DNA of 64,000 bases from UBA4877 sp002399285 (GCA_036771835.1 DAIPGN010000003.1:62001-126000); one strand, 5' to 3'; counted from the first letter of the stretch, positions 35,382 through 44,001 are shown. The notes: generated from the sequence alone by a model not told the origin. Translations and numbers: made by a program.

Positions 35382-35470
35382 TGGTGCCGGAGACCGGAAT
35401 CGAACCGGTACGGGCTTTTAGGCCCGCGGGATTTTAAGTCCCGTGCGTCTGCCAGTTCCGCCACTCCGGC
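35382..35470 (-). tRNA. tRNA-Leu, anticodon TAA
   Basis: An 89-base class II tRNA on the minus strand: acceptor GCCGGAG, anticodon loop CTTAAAA, a variable arm with GCGGGCCTAAAAGCCCG, GGTTCGATTCC T arm and encoded CCA. Confidence 0.95.
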
Positions 35471-35484
35471 AGCTGACAGATTCT

Positions 35485-35513
35485 ATTATATTGCCTGTAT
35501 ACGGTTTTGTCAA
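35485..35513 (-). promoter_or_regulatory. Consensus sigma-A promoter of the tRNA cluster
   Basis: On the minus strand TTGACA (35513-35508), 17 bases, TATAAT (35490-35485): both boxes perfect. Transcription starts about 8 bases before tRNA-Leu. Confidence 0.93.
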
Positions 35514-35613
35514 TACCTTATGCCAAATTTATACTTAAAAAGTGGTCAAACGTTAATTGAAAAAGTAATTTTATTGCTTACGCCGCATGGCCATAACAGC
35601 ATACCATTGTGTC

Positions 35614-36477
35614 CTACAGCAGATAGCCTTCGAGGTTGTCCCAGTCGCTCACGCATATGCCGTCCGCCTTGAGCATATCCAGGCTCTCTTCCAGTATTGC
35701 CGTGCCTGCCAGTATTATATCCTCTCTGCCTCTCTGCAATCCCTTTATCTCTTTCATTTCATCGGGTGACGCGCTGCAAAACCGTCGTCTCATTGCATTG
35801 ATATGTGTGGCCGGCAAAAAATATCCCTGCACCATGGACTCATCATATTCTTCCAGGCCGATATCCACAGAGGCCAGGCTGGTTATGGTGCCGCCTATGC
35901 CGACGATCCTTTTTGCGCTGATGATATCCTTTATATGCGGCTTGAGCATATCTTCAACTTCTTCGCAGAGTCCGGCAAGGTTGCCCGCCGAAATGAATCT
36001 TTCAGTAAACCTGACGGAGCCCATATTTAAGCTGAATTTGTCCGATATGTTTTGCATTCCCTTTATAAATTCGGTGCTTCCCCCGCCGATATCCAGCACA
36101 AGTTTGGACTCGTCTTTGGGGAAGAGAGCGGATGCTCCTATAAAATCCAGTTCCGCCTCTTTATCTCCGTCTATGACCTCTATGTCTATGCCCGCGCCCT
36201 CTTTCACCATGCCGCAAAACTCTCCGCGGTTTTCGGCGTCTCTTACCGCGCTTGTGGCAAAGGCCCTTGGGATAACTCCATATCTCTCGGCATCTTCCGC
36301 ATATTCTTTGACCGCGGCTAAAGTCCTGGCCATCGGCTGCGGCTGCAAAAAGCCTCTGTCCACGCCTTCTCCCAGTCTTGTTATGGAAACTTTCTTTACC
36401 ACTCTGTTCATTCTCTCAGTGTCCATAATCAGCAGTCTTGTTGAATTTGTACCTATATCTATAGCTGCTTTTAACAT
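35614..36477 (-). CDS. ppx: Exopolyphosphatase / pppGpp phosphohydrolase family protein
   Basis: A 287-residue Ppx/GppA actin-fold phosphatase, the short form without the C-terminal HD domain. Motifs are AIDIGTNSTRLLI at 5-17, LDIGGGSTEF near 125 and VGIGGTITSLAS near 195. It may hydrolyse polyphosphate or pppGpp. It follows yabR in the same direction, as is common in Clostridia. GGGGTG is before the ATG. Confidence 0.9.
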   Translation of the reverse strand: MLKAAIDIGTNSTRLLIMDTERMNRVVKKVSITRLGEGVDRGFLQPQPMARTLAAVKEYAEDAERYGVIPRAFATSAVRDAENRGEFCGMVKEGAGIDIEVIDGDKEAELDFIGASALFPKDESKLVLDIGGGSTEFIKGMQNISDKFSLNMGSVRFTERFISAGNLAGLCEEVEDMLKPHIKDIISAKRIVGIGGTITSLASVDIGLEEYDESMVQGYFLPATHINAMRRRFCSASPDEMKEIKGLQRGREDIILAGTAILEESLDMLKADGICVSDWDNLEGYLL

Positions 36478-36529
36478 GTTTCACCCCACTAAAAATGCAT
36501 CTCACTATATGTGAAATGCACTGTGTGCC

Positions 36530-36943
36530 TCAATATTCCAATGTCTTTACTCTGGTATTGCCGCGGCCGCCCCTGGCATCATGATGCTTTTTCAACTGCT
36601 GCTGTTTCTCCTCGCTGTCCTTCATGAATTTTGCAAGCCTGTCCTCGAAGGACTGAGAATTCTCCTGTCTTCTTCCCCTGTCATACTCCATGGGACCGCT
36701 TCTTCTTCTATCCACAGCCTTCTTGATAGAAAGACTTATTTTACCGCCTTTATCTACGGAAAGTACCTTCACTTTTACCTTGTCGTTTTCCTTCAGGTAA
36801 TCATGTATATCCTTCACATAGGTGTCGGCAACTTCCGATATATGAACCAATCCCGTTTTCCCATCCGGGAGTTGGACAAAGGCACCGAAGTTTGTGATGT
36901 TTTTGACTGTGCCTTCAATAACCGCTCCAACTTCAATTGGCAT
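36530..36943 (-). CDS. yabR: S1-domain RNA-binding protein YabR
   Basis: A 137-residue protein with one S1 domain at 1-75 (VGAVIEGTVKNITNFGAFVQ, KTGLVHISEVA, KVLSVDKGGKISLSIK) and a charged tail rich in Arg, Lys and Gln. Position directly after divIC matches Bacillus yabR (general stress protein 13 type). It probably associates with ribosomes or mRNA. AAGGAGG is 13 bases before the ATG, somewhat long. Confidence 0.92.
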   Translation of the reverse strand: MPIEVGAVIEGTVKNITNFGAFVQLPDGKTGLVHISEVADTYVKDIHDYLKENDKVKVKVLSVDKGGKISLSIKKAVDRRRSGPMEYDRGRRQENSQSFEDRLAKFMKDSEEKQQQLKKHHDARGGRGNTRVKTLEY

Positions 36944-37019
36944 AAAAGTAATAATTCCTCCTTTAAATTTTTCAATATGACTATAATATACTATAAATCA
37001 AAATAAATTTCAATATCTT

Positions 37020-37316
37020 CTACTTTCCGGCCCCCCTTATCGGATCTGCAAACTTTCCCGTATCTACGTAGATGATGTCCCCGTCTCTTACCAACCCCAG
37101 TTTTTCTCTGGCGATCTTCTCCGCATAGGCATCGGTCGAAACCTCTTTCAGCGTCTTATTATAGTTTTCGGTTTCCTTCTTTGCCTGCAGTATCTGTTCG
37201 CTGAGACCAGCCTTCTTTGCCTCCATGCGCCTTATGGTCATCTGCTGGCCTATCAGCGTGACGGATATATAGATGGCCAGTACTACGAACAGAAATTCTT
37301 TGATCAGTTTCTTCAT
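37020..37316 (-). CDS. divIC: Septum formation initiator DivIC/FtsB
   Basis: A 98-residue bitopic protein: short cytosolic start, membrane helix at about 8-24, coiled coil at 25-65 (QQMTIRRMEAKKAGLSEQIL), then the extracellular DivIC domain with EKIAREKLGLVRDGDIIYV. It links FtsL and DivIB at the division septum and septal peptidoglycan synthesis. Gene order yabP-yabQ-divIC-yabR is that of Bacillus and Clostridia. Confidence 0.95.
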   Translation of the reverse strand: MKKLIKEFLFVVLAIYISVTLIGQQMTIRRMEAKKAGLSEQILQAKKETENYNKTLKEVSTDAYAEKIAREKLGLVRDGDIIYVDTGKFADPIRGAGK

Positions 37317-37354
37317 ATGGACATCCCCTTATATATATATTCGACATACGTTAA

Positions 37355-37774
37355 TCAATTCCTTTTACTTCTGTGAAAAAAATTTATTCCTCCCGCCTTT
37401 TTTGCTCCCATACCTATAATATGCGTTACCCATCCGACTGCCATCATTATTATATGGAAAGAACCGACTATGGCCGAGAATATTATATCCAATATTTTTA
37501 CCACGATAAAGCTCAATGTGTAATGGTATAAGACGGCCCCCGCTATGGCGCCCATTATGGAAAACATCCTGATCTCGCCATAGTTGCTCCAATAGAGGAA
37601 TAAAAAAAGAACGCCTGCCTGTATTATCCAAAAGAGTATGTCCTCTATGGAGTCAAGTATCTTTATTTTTCTGAAGCGGCGCCTTTTTTGCCGGTAAATA
37701 TCGAATAATACCCCCATTAAAATGCCGCAGTAGACCATGGTGAGGAAGGCATATACCTCTGCTGTTATGTCCAT
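37355..37774 (-). CDS. yabQ: Spore cortex biosynthesis protein YabQ
   Basis: A 139-residue integral membrane protein with about four helices (5-27, 47-66, 69-88, 90-115). The early stretch TMVYCGILMGVLFDIYR and the following basic loop are typical of YabQ, a mother-cell protein needed for the spore cortex. It follows yabP, with a terminator-like hairpin between. Confidence 0.92.
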   Translation of the reverse strand: MDITAEVYAFLTMVYCGILMGVLFDIYRQKRRRFRKIKILDSIEDILFWIIQAGVLFLFLYWSNYGEIRMFSIMGAIAGAVLYHYTLSFIVVKILDIIFSAIVGSFHIIMMAVGWVTHIIGMGAKKAGGINFFHRSKRN

Positions 37775-37790
37775 ACATACACCCCTAAGA

Positions 37791-37820
37791 TATAAAAATA
37801 GGCCACAGTGCAGCCTATTT
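37791..37820 (-). terminator. Terminator/attenuator between yabP and yabQ
   Basis: On the minus strand AAATAGGC-TGCACTGTG-GCCTATTT runs into TTTATATC. The stem overlaps the yabP stop codon, so yabQ expression would depend on read-through or its own promoter. Confidence 0.6.
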
Positions 37821-38096
37821 AAAGATCCTTTTCATTACTCCGCCTTCTTTTTCCTTAGGCCTTTGTCCCTGAATATAAGTCAGGCTGTCTATATCTCCGT
37901 CTATAGTGAGTTTTCCGTCTTCCAGACTATAGCGCGTTATATGCATATTCTGCCCCCTTATCGTAAGGACGCCCAGCGAGGTCGAAAGGGTGATGCTGTC
38001 GTCGCTGAAATTCTGTACGTCCTCCACTCCAGTGGCAGTTATCTTCTTTCTGCTTTCCAGTGTGACGTTTTGCCCGGCCGCAATCTTTTCGTCCAT
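37815..38096 (-). CDS. yabP: Sporulation protein YabP
   Basis: A 93-residue soluble YabP/YqfC family protein. LESRKKITATGVEDVQNFSDDSI and the repeated short beta strands (LTIRGQNMHITRYS, LTIDGDIDSLTY) fit. Bacillus yabP is sigma-E controlled and is required for cortex formation. AGGAGGGGG precedes the ATG. Confidence 0.93.
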   Translation of the reverse strand: MDEKIAAGQNVTLESRKKITATGVEDVQNFSDDSITLSTSLGVLTIRGQNMHITRYSLEDGKLTIDGDIDSLTYIQGQRPKEKEGGVMKRIFK

Positions 38097-38149
38097 AAAT
38101 ATACACCCCCTCCTACAGTATTTTATGAGGTTGGGGTGTAAAATTAGAC

Positions 38150-38950
38150 CTACATATTCGGTAATTCTCTCAGCGGCCTGGCCGTCTTGCCATTATAGGC
38201 CGCCATCATCTCCGAAACTATGCTCACCGCTATTTCTTCGGGGGTCTCCGCCCCCAGATCCAGCCCTATCGGAGAATTTACCCTTTTCAGCTTTTCCGCA
38301 TCGCAGCCGTCCTCGATCATGGATCTAAATGTGTTTGCCACCTTCCTGCGGCTGCCTATCATGCCTATGTAGAACGCTGGCATATCCAACACCGCCGAAA
38401 GGACCTCCCTGTCGTGCGTATGCCCTTCCGTGGCTATGACGACGGCATAGGACGGCAATACCTCCAGCTGCTTTATCCCTTCATTATACGGAGAGCAGAT
38501 GATTTTGGAAGCCGCGGGGAATCTCTCCCTGTCCGCGATCTCCTTCCTGTCGTCCATCACGATATAATCATAGCCGAGAAACTCCAGCAGCCCCGCGAGG
38601 GCATGGCCCACATGCCCTCCTCCCGCAAGCACCGCCGTCAATTTCCCTATTATCACCTCAAAAAATATCTCTGCTGTTCCGCCGCACTCGGAATCCAATC
38701 CTCCGGAAACCTCTCGTGCCAGCACGTACTCTTTCTTAAAAGACCTCCCGCTCTTTATGGCTTTCAGCGCGTCGCTTACAGCCTGCTGCTCAAGGCCGCC
38801 TCCGCCTATGGTCCCCGATATGCTTCCGTCTTCGTATACGATCATCTTGGCATTATGCCGGGGAACGGAGCCCTTGGTGGATATTATGGTGGCTACGCAG
38901 ATATTTCTTCTCTGTTCCGCTGCCCTTGCGATCTCCTCATATATATCCGT
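38150..38950 (-). CDS. XdhC/CoxI family molybdenum hydroxylase maturation protein
   Basis: A 266-residue XdhC-type protein (CoxI domain then Rossmann XdhC domain with LAGGGHVGHALAGLL and YIGMIGSRRK). XdhC holds molybdenum cofactor and directs its sulfuration for xanthine dehydrogenase-type enzymes. The first ATG, at 38845, would delete the conserved CoxI start DIYEEIARAAEQ...VATIISTKGSVPR. That stretch is in frame back to a TAA at 38953-38951 with no ATG, GTG or TTG; the best start is ACG at 38950, 8 bases after GGGAG. The usual Cys of GGGCLE is Gly here (GGGGLE). Confidence 0.8.
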   Translation of the reverse strand, partial: TDIYEEIARAAEQRRNICVATIISTKGSVPRHNAKMIVYEDGSISGTIGGGGLEQQAVSDALKAIKSGRSFKKEYVLAREVSGGLDSECGGTAEIFFEVIIGKLTAVLAGGGHVGHALAGLLEFLGYDYIVMDDRKEIADRERFPAASKIICSPYNEGIKQLEVLPSYAVVIATEGHTHDREVLSAVLDMPAFYIGMIGSRRKVANTFRSMIEDGCDAEKLKRVNSPIGLDLGAETPEEIAVSIVSEMMAAYNGKTARPLRELPNM

Positions 38951-39521
38951 TTACCTCACTCCCTATCCTGATATATTCCTCCGGCGTATCTATGTCGGTA
39001 AGAACGGAGTTGCCGCACTCCAGCCTTATGATCCTGTCCGCATGGGACGACAAGACCGGCCTGGCCCCTATATCGTCCCCCAGCGCCAGCAACTCGTCAG
39101 AATAGCCGCCGCCTATCAGCACGGGATGGCCGTCCCTCCCGCTGCACACCGGCACGACGATATCCCCCGCATCATTGAACCGGCCGATGATCCCGTCTAT
39201 TATTTCCCGGGTAACGAACGGCATATCCCCCAGCATGATCATGTATCCGTCCGCACGGCCCGATGCCGATACTCCCTTCACTATGGACGACGCCATGCCC
39301 TCCTCCGTCATCTCATTATATACTATCCTCACGCCGTACCTTCTGCCGGTATCGCCGACCTCCCTGCTCCTGTATACCAGGCATACATCGTCCATCGAGG
39401 AAGAAGCCGCCTCCTCCAGCACCCTTTCTATGATGGTGCTGCTGCCCGAGGGCAGCGTGAGTTTCTCCCTGCCCATCCTCGCCGAAAAACCCGCCGCCAG
39501 TATCACTCCTGCTATCTTCAT
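38937..39521 (-). CDS. MocA/MobA-like molybdenum cofactor nucleotidyltransferase
   Basis: A 194-residue NTP transferase. LAAGFSARMGREKL is the nucleotide-binding signature, LGDMPFVT the metal site and GRDGHPVLIGGGY the substrate loop of MocA proteins, which attach CMP (or GMP) to molybdopterin. GAGGGG lies 6 bases before the ATG at 39521; an ATG at 39545 precedes that site. The 3' end overlaps the start of the XdhC-like gene by about 14 bases. Confidence 0.88.
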   Translation of the reverse strand: MKIAGVILAAGFSARMGREKLTLPSGSSTIIERVLEEAASSSMDDVCLVYRSREVGDTGRRYGVRIVYNEMTEEGMASSIVKGVSASGRADGYMIMLGDMPFVTREIIDGIIGRFNDAGDIVVPVCSGRDGHPVLIGGGYSDELLALGDDIGARPVLSSHADRIIRLECGNSVLTDIDTPEEYIRIGSEVNGYI

Positions 39522-39531
39522 ATCTCTCCCC

Positions 39532-40551
39532 TCATGGCTTTCCAAACGGGCATACCGGATAATAACAGACCCCGCACTTCTGGCACAGTCCCCCGTGAGA
39601 CAGCATGACGATATCCCTCCGTGTTATCCTGATATCCGCCAGCACCCTGGGATACAGTATGTCAAATATGGTCCTCCCGTCAAATATCGCGCACGCCGGA
39701 ACGCCCAGTATGGGAATATCCCCAAGATACGCCATCATAAATACGCCTCCCGGCAGTACGCCCGTCCCATACTTCACTATCTCAGCGCCCGTATTTCTTA
39801 TGCCGTCCGGCGTGGCGTCGTCGGCATCCACCGCCATACCGCCGCCCGTGCATATTATCTGCGCTCCCCTGCCTATCAAACTCAGGATGGCTTCGGTTAT
39901 CTTGCCGGCCTCGTCGGGACAGTAGACAACGTCCAAAAACTGCCCGCCGTATTCCTCCAGCTTCTCCTTGAATACCGGTAAAAATCCGTCCTTTATCCTG
40001 CCGTAATAGACCTCGTCCCCCGTTATAACAAAGCCGACCTTTTTATCGGCAAAGGGCAGAATGCGGAATATCCCATCGTCTCCCGCTATCCTCTCTGCCT
40101 CTTCGATCCTGCTCTCTTCTATCACAAGAGGGGTTATCTTGCAGCTTGCCGCATGTTTGCCCGCCTTTACGGGTGTATAGTCGTGTATCGTGGATATGGT
40201 CAGTCCGTCTATATCGGAAATATCATAAAGTTTCTCCGTATCCACCCTGAATATACCGTCGGTCTTGGCCTTGAACTCCGCCTTCCCCTCCTTCGGCTCG
40301 CCGATGGACAGGCTTTTTCCTCCTATGGCCGAAGCCATACGCGAGGCCGCGGTATTTTCATGGAGATATCCTTCATTAAGTTCCATGACATAGATATGGT
40401 CTTTACCCATGCTCTTTAATATCTCAATGTCCTGCTCCCGTATTATGTGGCCCTTCTTAAACTCCACCCTCTTTATCTCTCCCGGCACTATCCTGGTGAG
40501 GTCATGGGGAAGTACCATGCCCACCGCTTCTTCTATCGGAACAGTATTCAT
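39532..40551 (-). CDS. MoeA-like molybdopterin-binding protein with C-terminal Cys motif
   Basis: A 339-residue protein with the MoCF-binding domain (VGFVITGDEVYYG, QIICTGGGMAVDADD, GTGVLPGGVFMMAYLGDIP) of MoeA/MogA/CinA proteins, shorter than MoeA and lacking its full domains I-IV. The C-terminus ends in CQKCGVCYYPVC, a CxxCxxCxxxxC cluster like that of a 4Fe-4S ferredoxin. It is grouped with MocA and XdhC homologues, as in clusters for molybdenum hydroxylases. GGAGG precedes the ATG. Confidence 0.83.
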   Translation of the reverse strand: MNTVPIEEAVGMVLPHDLTRIVPGEIKRVEFKKGHIIREQDIEILKSMGKDHIYVMELNEGYLHENTAASRMASAIGGKSLSIGEPKEGKAEFKAKTDGIFRVDTEKLYDISDIDGLTISTIHDYTPVKAGKHAASCKITPLVIEESRIEEAERIAGDDGIFRILPFADKKVGFVITGDEVYYGRIKDGFLPVFKEKLEEYGGQFLDVVYCPDEAGKITEAILSLIGRGAQIICTGGGMAVDADDATPDGIRNTGAEIVKYGTGVLPGGVFMMAYLGDIPILGVPACAIFDGRTIFDILYPRVLADIRITRRDIVMLSHGGLCQKCGVCYYPVCPFGKP

Positions 40552-40746
40552 CTGATCGCCTCCGGATTATATTGTTTCTATATTAATTCGATACTAAAAA
40601 GCGATTTCCTTTATATGCAGTCAATAATTGTGAAAAGTAAGCCAGCCCTTTATCTAATTTATTACTGATATGGAAATCATCTTTACTTGTGACATATCCG
40701 TGAGTCCTATAAAATGGACTTAGTACTTTCATAAGGGGGACTTAAT

Positions 40747-42297
40747 TTGAACAGATACATCAGGGCAGTGAGCTTACTGCTCATAATGGCTTTAGTAATT
40801 CCGTTATCTATACATATGACGGGCACCGAGGGCAAGGGCAATATGACTGTGATGGGATACGCCACCAAGGATTACGCTTCAGACGTCGCCTCGGTCCAGT
40901 CCATAAACAGCAACAAGGGAAGGCTGGACATGATCTCGTCCTTCGCTTATCTTATTTCGCAGCAGGGACTGGTGGGCAGCGATCACACGGATATTATAAA
41001 TGCCGCCGTATCCAGCGGTGCAAAGCCTCTCATGGTCATATACAACTACGACCATGGGTTTAATGCCAAACTGGCGGAGGATATTCTCTCATCACCCAGC
41101 AGCCGCAAAGCCCTCATCGACTCGATAATGAGCAAGATGAGCCTGGGTTTTGAGGGTGTGAACATAGATATAGAAAACATTCCCTACAGTCTGCGTAATG
41201 ACTATAATACGTTCCTAAGGGAGTTGAAGGACCGGTTCGCCGGCAAATATGTACTTACCGCTGCCATACCGGCCAAGACTTTTGACAGTCAGGACAGTTG
41301 GTCGGGCGGCTTCGATTATAAGGAAATAGGTAAAACCGCCGATTATGTCATGATAATGGCGTACGACGAGCACTGGAGCGGAGGACTTCCCGGGCCGATC
41401 GCGTCCGTGGGGTGGACGGAAAAAGTGATAAAATACGCCGCGGACAATATGCAGGCAGACAAGATCTTGCTGGGCCTGGCCGCATACGGCTACGACTGGT
41501 CCGAAGTGGGGACTAAATCGCTCAACCAAAAGGATGCGGGTAAAATCGCCAATATGTCCAATACGAAGGTGAAGTTTGACAATACTGCAAAAGAAGTCAA
41601 TATGGAATACTATAAGGATGGGTTCAAGCATGTGGTCTGGCTGGAAGATGAACACAGCATAGGGCATAAGATAGCTCTCATAGAAAAGTACGGCCTGGCC
41701 GGCGTGGGCATATGGAAGCTTGGCGATGAAAATGAAAAATACTGGAATGTGCTCATGGGCGATGGAAAATATAATCAGATAGCATTCTCCGACGTCATAG
41801 ACCACTGGGCGGAGGATCAGATAATCAGCCTTAAATCTAAAAATATAATAAACGGATATACAGACGGCAGGTTCAGCCCCAACAGTACGGTCACCAGGGC
41901 GGAGTTTGCAAAGATGATATGTACCGCCCAAAACATCGGCACGCAGAATGCCGACTACAAGGATACCTACTCTCATTGGGCAAGAGGATATATAGGAGCG
42001 CTGGAGAGCAAGGGCCTGATAACCGGGTATCCCGACGGGAGTTTCCGTCCGGACAATAAAATCACCAGAGAAGAGATGGCCTCCATACTTGCCAAGGCCG
42101 CAGGTCTGCAGCCGTCGAACGGCCGCATATTCGGCGATACCGGCAGTTCCTGGGCTGAAAGCTACATAAACGCAGCTTATAAAGCAGGGCTTATCCAGGG
42201 CTATGGAGACGGCAGCTTTAAACCGGGTGGCAGCGCCACGAGAGCTGAGACGGCCTCAATGATATATAATATGTTGTCTAAAGCAACTGGAAATTAA
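40747..42297 (+). CDS. GH18 glycosidase with three SLH domains
   Basis: A 516-residue secreted protein: signal peptide 1-25, GH18 catalytic barrel about 30-330 with FEGVNIDIENI holding the catalytic Glu, then three S-layer homology domains (FSDVIDHWAEDQI, YKDTYSHWARGYI, FGDTGSSWAESYI). The GH18 part resembles spore-germination YaaH/SleL-type N-acetylglucosaminidases. SLH domains bind pyruvylated secondary wall polymer, which fits the CsaB fusion gene at 47634. TTG start, 7 bases after GGGGG. Confidence 0.92.
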   Translation: MNRYIRAVSLLLIMALVIPLSIHMTGTEGKGNMTVMGYATKDYASDVASVQSINSNKGRLDMISSFAYLISQQGLVGSDHTDIINAAVSSGAKPLMVIYNYDHGFNAKLAEDILSSPSSRKALIDSIMSKMSLGFEGVNIDIENIPYSLRNDYNTFLRELKDRFAGKYVLTAAIPAKTFDSQDSWSGGFDYKEIGKTADYVMIMAYDEHWSGGLPGPIASVGWTEKVIKYAADNMQADKILLGLAAYGYDWSEVGTKSLNQKDAGKIANMSNTKVKFDNTAKEVNMEYYKDGFKHVVWLEDEHSIGHKIALIEKYGLAGVGIWKLGDENEKYWNVLMGDGKYNQIAFSDVIDHWAEDQIISLKSKNIINGYTDGRFSPNSTVTRAEFAKMICTAQNIGTQNADYKDTYSHWARGYIGALESKGLITGYPDGSFRPDNKITREEMASILAKAAGLQPSNGRIFGDTGSSWAESYINAAYKAGLIQGYGDGSFKPGGSATRAETASMIYNMLSKATGN

Positions 42298-42326
42298 ATT
42301 ATTTACACTAGATCGGCACGGTCTGG

Positions 42327-42359
42327 AGCAGAGGGAAATTGATCCCTCTGTTCTTTTTA
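42327..42359 (+). terminator. Terminator of the GH18-SLH gene
   Basis: CAGAGGGA-AATTGA-TCCCTCTG, perfect 8-pair stem, then TTCTTTTTATTATT. The preceding GGCACGGTCTGG resembles one arm of the palindromic repeat. Confidence 0.88.
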
Positions 42360-43592
42360 TTATTCCTCCTGCGTCTCCTTAAAGACGCCTCCGCGGGCAC
42401 GGCTGTAAACGGCATACCACGCGAAGAACGCCAGGGCTATAAAACCGCAGATTATAAAGAATGTATTTGGCGATATGTAATTGAGCAGCACGCTGGTGAC
42501 GGCAATACTCAATGGCGCAGTCGTTGTCCCTATGATCCCCATCGTGCTCAGCACCCTGCCCAGCAGATCCTCCGGTGTGGTCTTCTGTATCATGACCGAT
42601 ACTATGACGCTGATTATTCCTGCGCCTATACCGGCGACAGCCATTATCGTCATGGCATAGTACAGGTTTGCAAATATGCCCAAAGTGGCCAGGCCGATCC
42701 CTATCGCCGCGATACCTATGGCAATGAGCGCATCAATGCCGGCGAACTTCATAAAAATGCCGACTAAAGCCGCGCCTGCCAAAGAACCCACCGAATATCC
42801 GGACAGCATCGAACTGTAACCGGCGACCTCCGCACCCAGCACATTATCGGCATAGACAGGCAGTATCACGTTGAGCGGGCCCAAAAGAGCATTCAATATG
42901 ACCATCAGCATCAATAATACCTTTAGGTCGGCTCTCTTTGCCACATAGGATAATCCTTCCACAATGACCGAATAGAAACCCTTATCTTTCTCTTTTACGG
43001 CAGACTTGCCTCCTCCGGCAGCGATACGTATCATGGACACCAGCGCGCAGCTGATGAAGAACGAAGCCATATTGGCGTAGATGGTTGCGATGGTCCCGAA
43101 TTGCTTTATGATTATACCTGCCAAAGCGGGACCCACTATTCCGACCAGCTGCTTCATGGTATTCATGGCGGAGTTTGCAGCTACCAGCGAATCTCCCTCC
43201 ACGATCTGAGGCAGGATCGCGCCGGATGCTGGATTACAAAATTGTCCCAGGGTCGATAAGACAAAGGTAGCCGCATAGATCAATACGGGCGTCCAATTAT
43301 CGCCGCTTATAAACACGGGAAGGAACATAAGTATGAGTCCTCTCATAAGGTCGCTTAAAACCATAATCGTTTTCCTGGTATACTTGTCCGCCGCGGCGCC
43401 GCCGATAAAACCGAATATCCACGACGGTACGAAATACATTATCAGGTTCATACCCATAGCTATGGTAGAGCCGGTTTTATCGTAGATGAGCAGGGTGAGT
43501 CCCATCTCAAAAAAGGCATCGCCCAGCAGGGAAATGGTGCGGGCACACCACAGCAGCAGAAAAGATCGGTTTTTAAACACACGTGGAATCAT
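42360..43592 (-). CDS. MFS transporter (MFS_3, multidrug-type)
   Basis: A 410-residue major facilitator with twelve predicted helices. The loop GGAAADKYTRKTIMVLSDLMRG between helices 2 and 3 is the family A motif region, and NSAMNTMKQLVGIVGPALAG is typical of macrolide/enterobactin-exporter-like MFS_3 proteins. Substrate unknown. AGAGGTG is 7 bases before the ATG at 43592; the TTG at 43598 is too close to it. A possible operator lies just upstream. Confidence 0.9.
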   Translation of the reverse strand: MIPRVFKNRSFLLLWCARTISLLGDAFFEMGLTLLIYDKTGSTIAMGMNLIMYFVPSWIFGFIGGAAADKYTRKTIMVLSDLMRGLILMFLPVFISGDNWTPVLIYAATFVLSTLGQFCNPASGAILPQIVEGDSLVAANSAMNTMKQLVGIVGPALAGIIIKQFGTIATIYANMASFFISCALVSMIRIAAGGGKSAVKEKDKGFYSVIVEGLSYVAKRADLKVLLMLMVILNALLGPLNVILPVYADNVLGAEVAGYSSMLSGYSVGSLAGAALVGIFMKFAGIDALIAIGIAAIGIGLATLGIFANLYYAMTIMAVAGIGAGIISVIVSVMIQKTTPEDLLGRVLSTMGIIGTTTAPLSIAVTSVLLNYISPNTFFIICGFIALAFFAWYAVYSRARGGVFKETQEE

Positions 43593-43617
43593 TGACAAAC
43601 ACCTCTTTTATTTATAA

Positions 43618-43636
43618 TTAATTACCTCATAATTAA
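43618..43636. promoter_or_regulatory. Possible operator upstream of the MFS gene
   Basis: TTAATTA-CCTCA-TAATTAA: exact 7-base inverted arms, 26 bases upstream of the MFS start. This size and AT-rich make-up fits MarR- or TetR-type operators; no regulator gene is adjacent. Confidence 0.35.
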
Positions 43637-43735
43637 GTCTATCTTAATCAGCAAATTTATTCTTTAATAATTATAGCATATATTATTGCAATCAGATGTA
43701 TGATTTTTAAAAATTTTTTCTAAGATAAAAAGAAT

Positions 43736-43760
43736 AAAAAAAAGGCTGCCGGAAGGCAGC
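43736..43760 (-). terminator. Terminator of the 69-residue gene
   Basis: On the minus strand GCTGCC-TTCC-GGCAGC then CTTTTTTTT. Six-pair stem, 9 bases after the stop codon. Confidence 0.85.
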
Positions 43761-43768
43761 GCAAGCAA

Positions 43769-43978
43769 CTACTTTTTAGAGATCTCAGATTCCCAGTAAT
43801 CCTTTGCATTCGTCATTTTTTCTATCGTTTTTTCTCTCTCCGTGATAATGTCATGATACATGAGCTCGCATCCCTCGGCGGGAGCATCCTTGGCATATTC
43901 CCTGTATAGCTCAAGGTTCTTCTTTTCCATTTCTATCGCCTTTTTGAGGTTGTCCACATGCTTTTGAGGATTTCCCAT
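43769..43978 (-). CDS. Small helical hairpin protein (69 aa), unknown
   Basis: Sixty-nine residues forming two amphipathic helices around an ...AEGCELMYHDII turn, acidic and lysine-rich. The spacing of Glu and His (MEKKNLELYREYA, YHDIITERE) recalls a half of a ferritin-like bundle, but I cannot name a family. AAGGGAAGG precedes the ATG; it has its own promoter and terminator and so is a free-standing gene. Confidence 0.75.
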   Translation of the reverse strand: MGNPQKHVDNLKKAIEMEKKNLELYREYAKDAPAEGCELMYHDIITEREKTIEKMTNAKDYWESEISKK

Positions 43979-44001
43979 ATTTATCCTTCCCTTCTGGGTA
44001 G

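Noticed and set aside
42311..42326. GGCACGGTCTGG resembling the right arm of the repeat
   Set aside because: Only 12 bases match and no left arm is present; kept as a note on the terminator entry.
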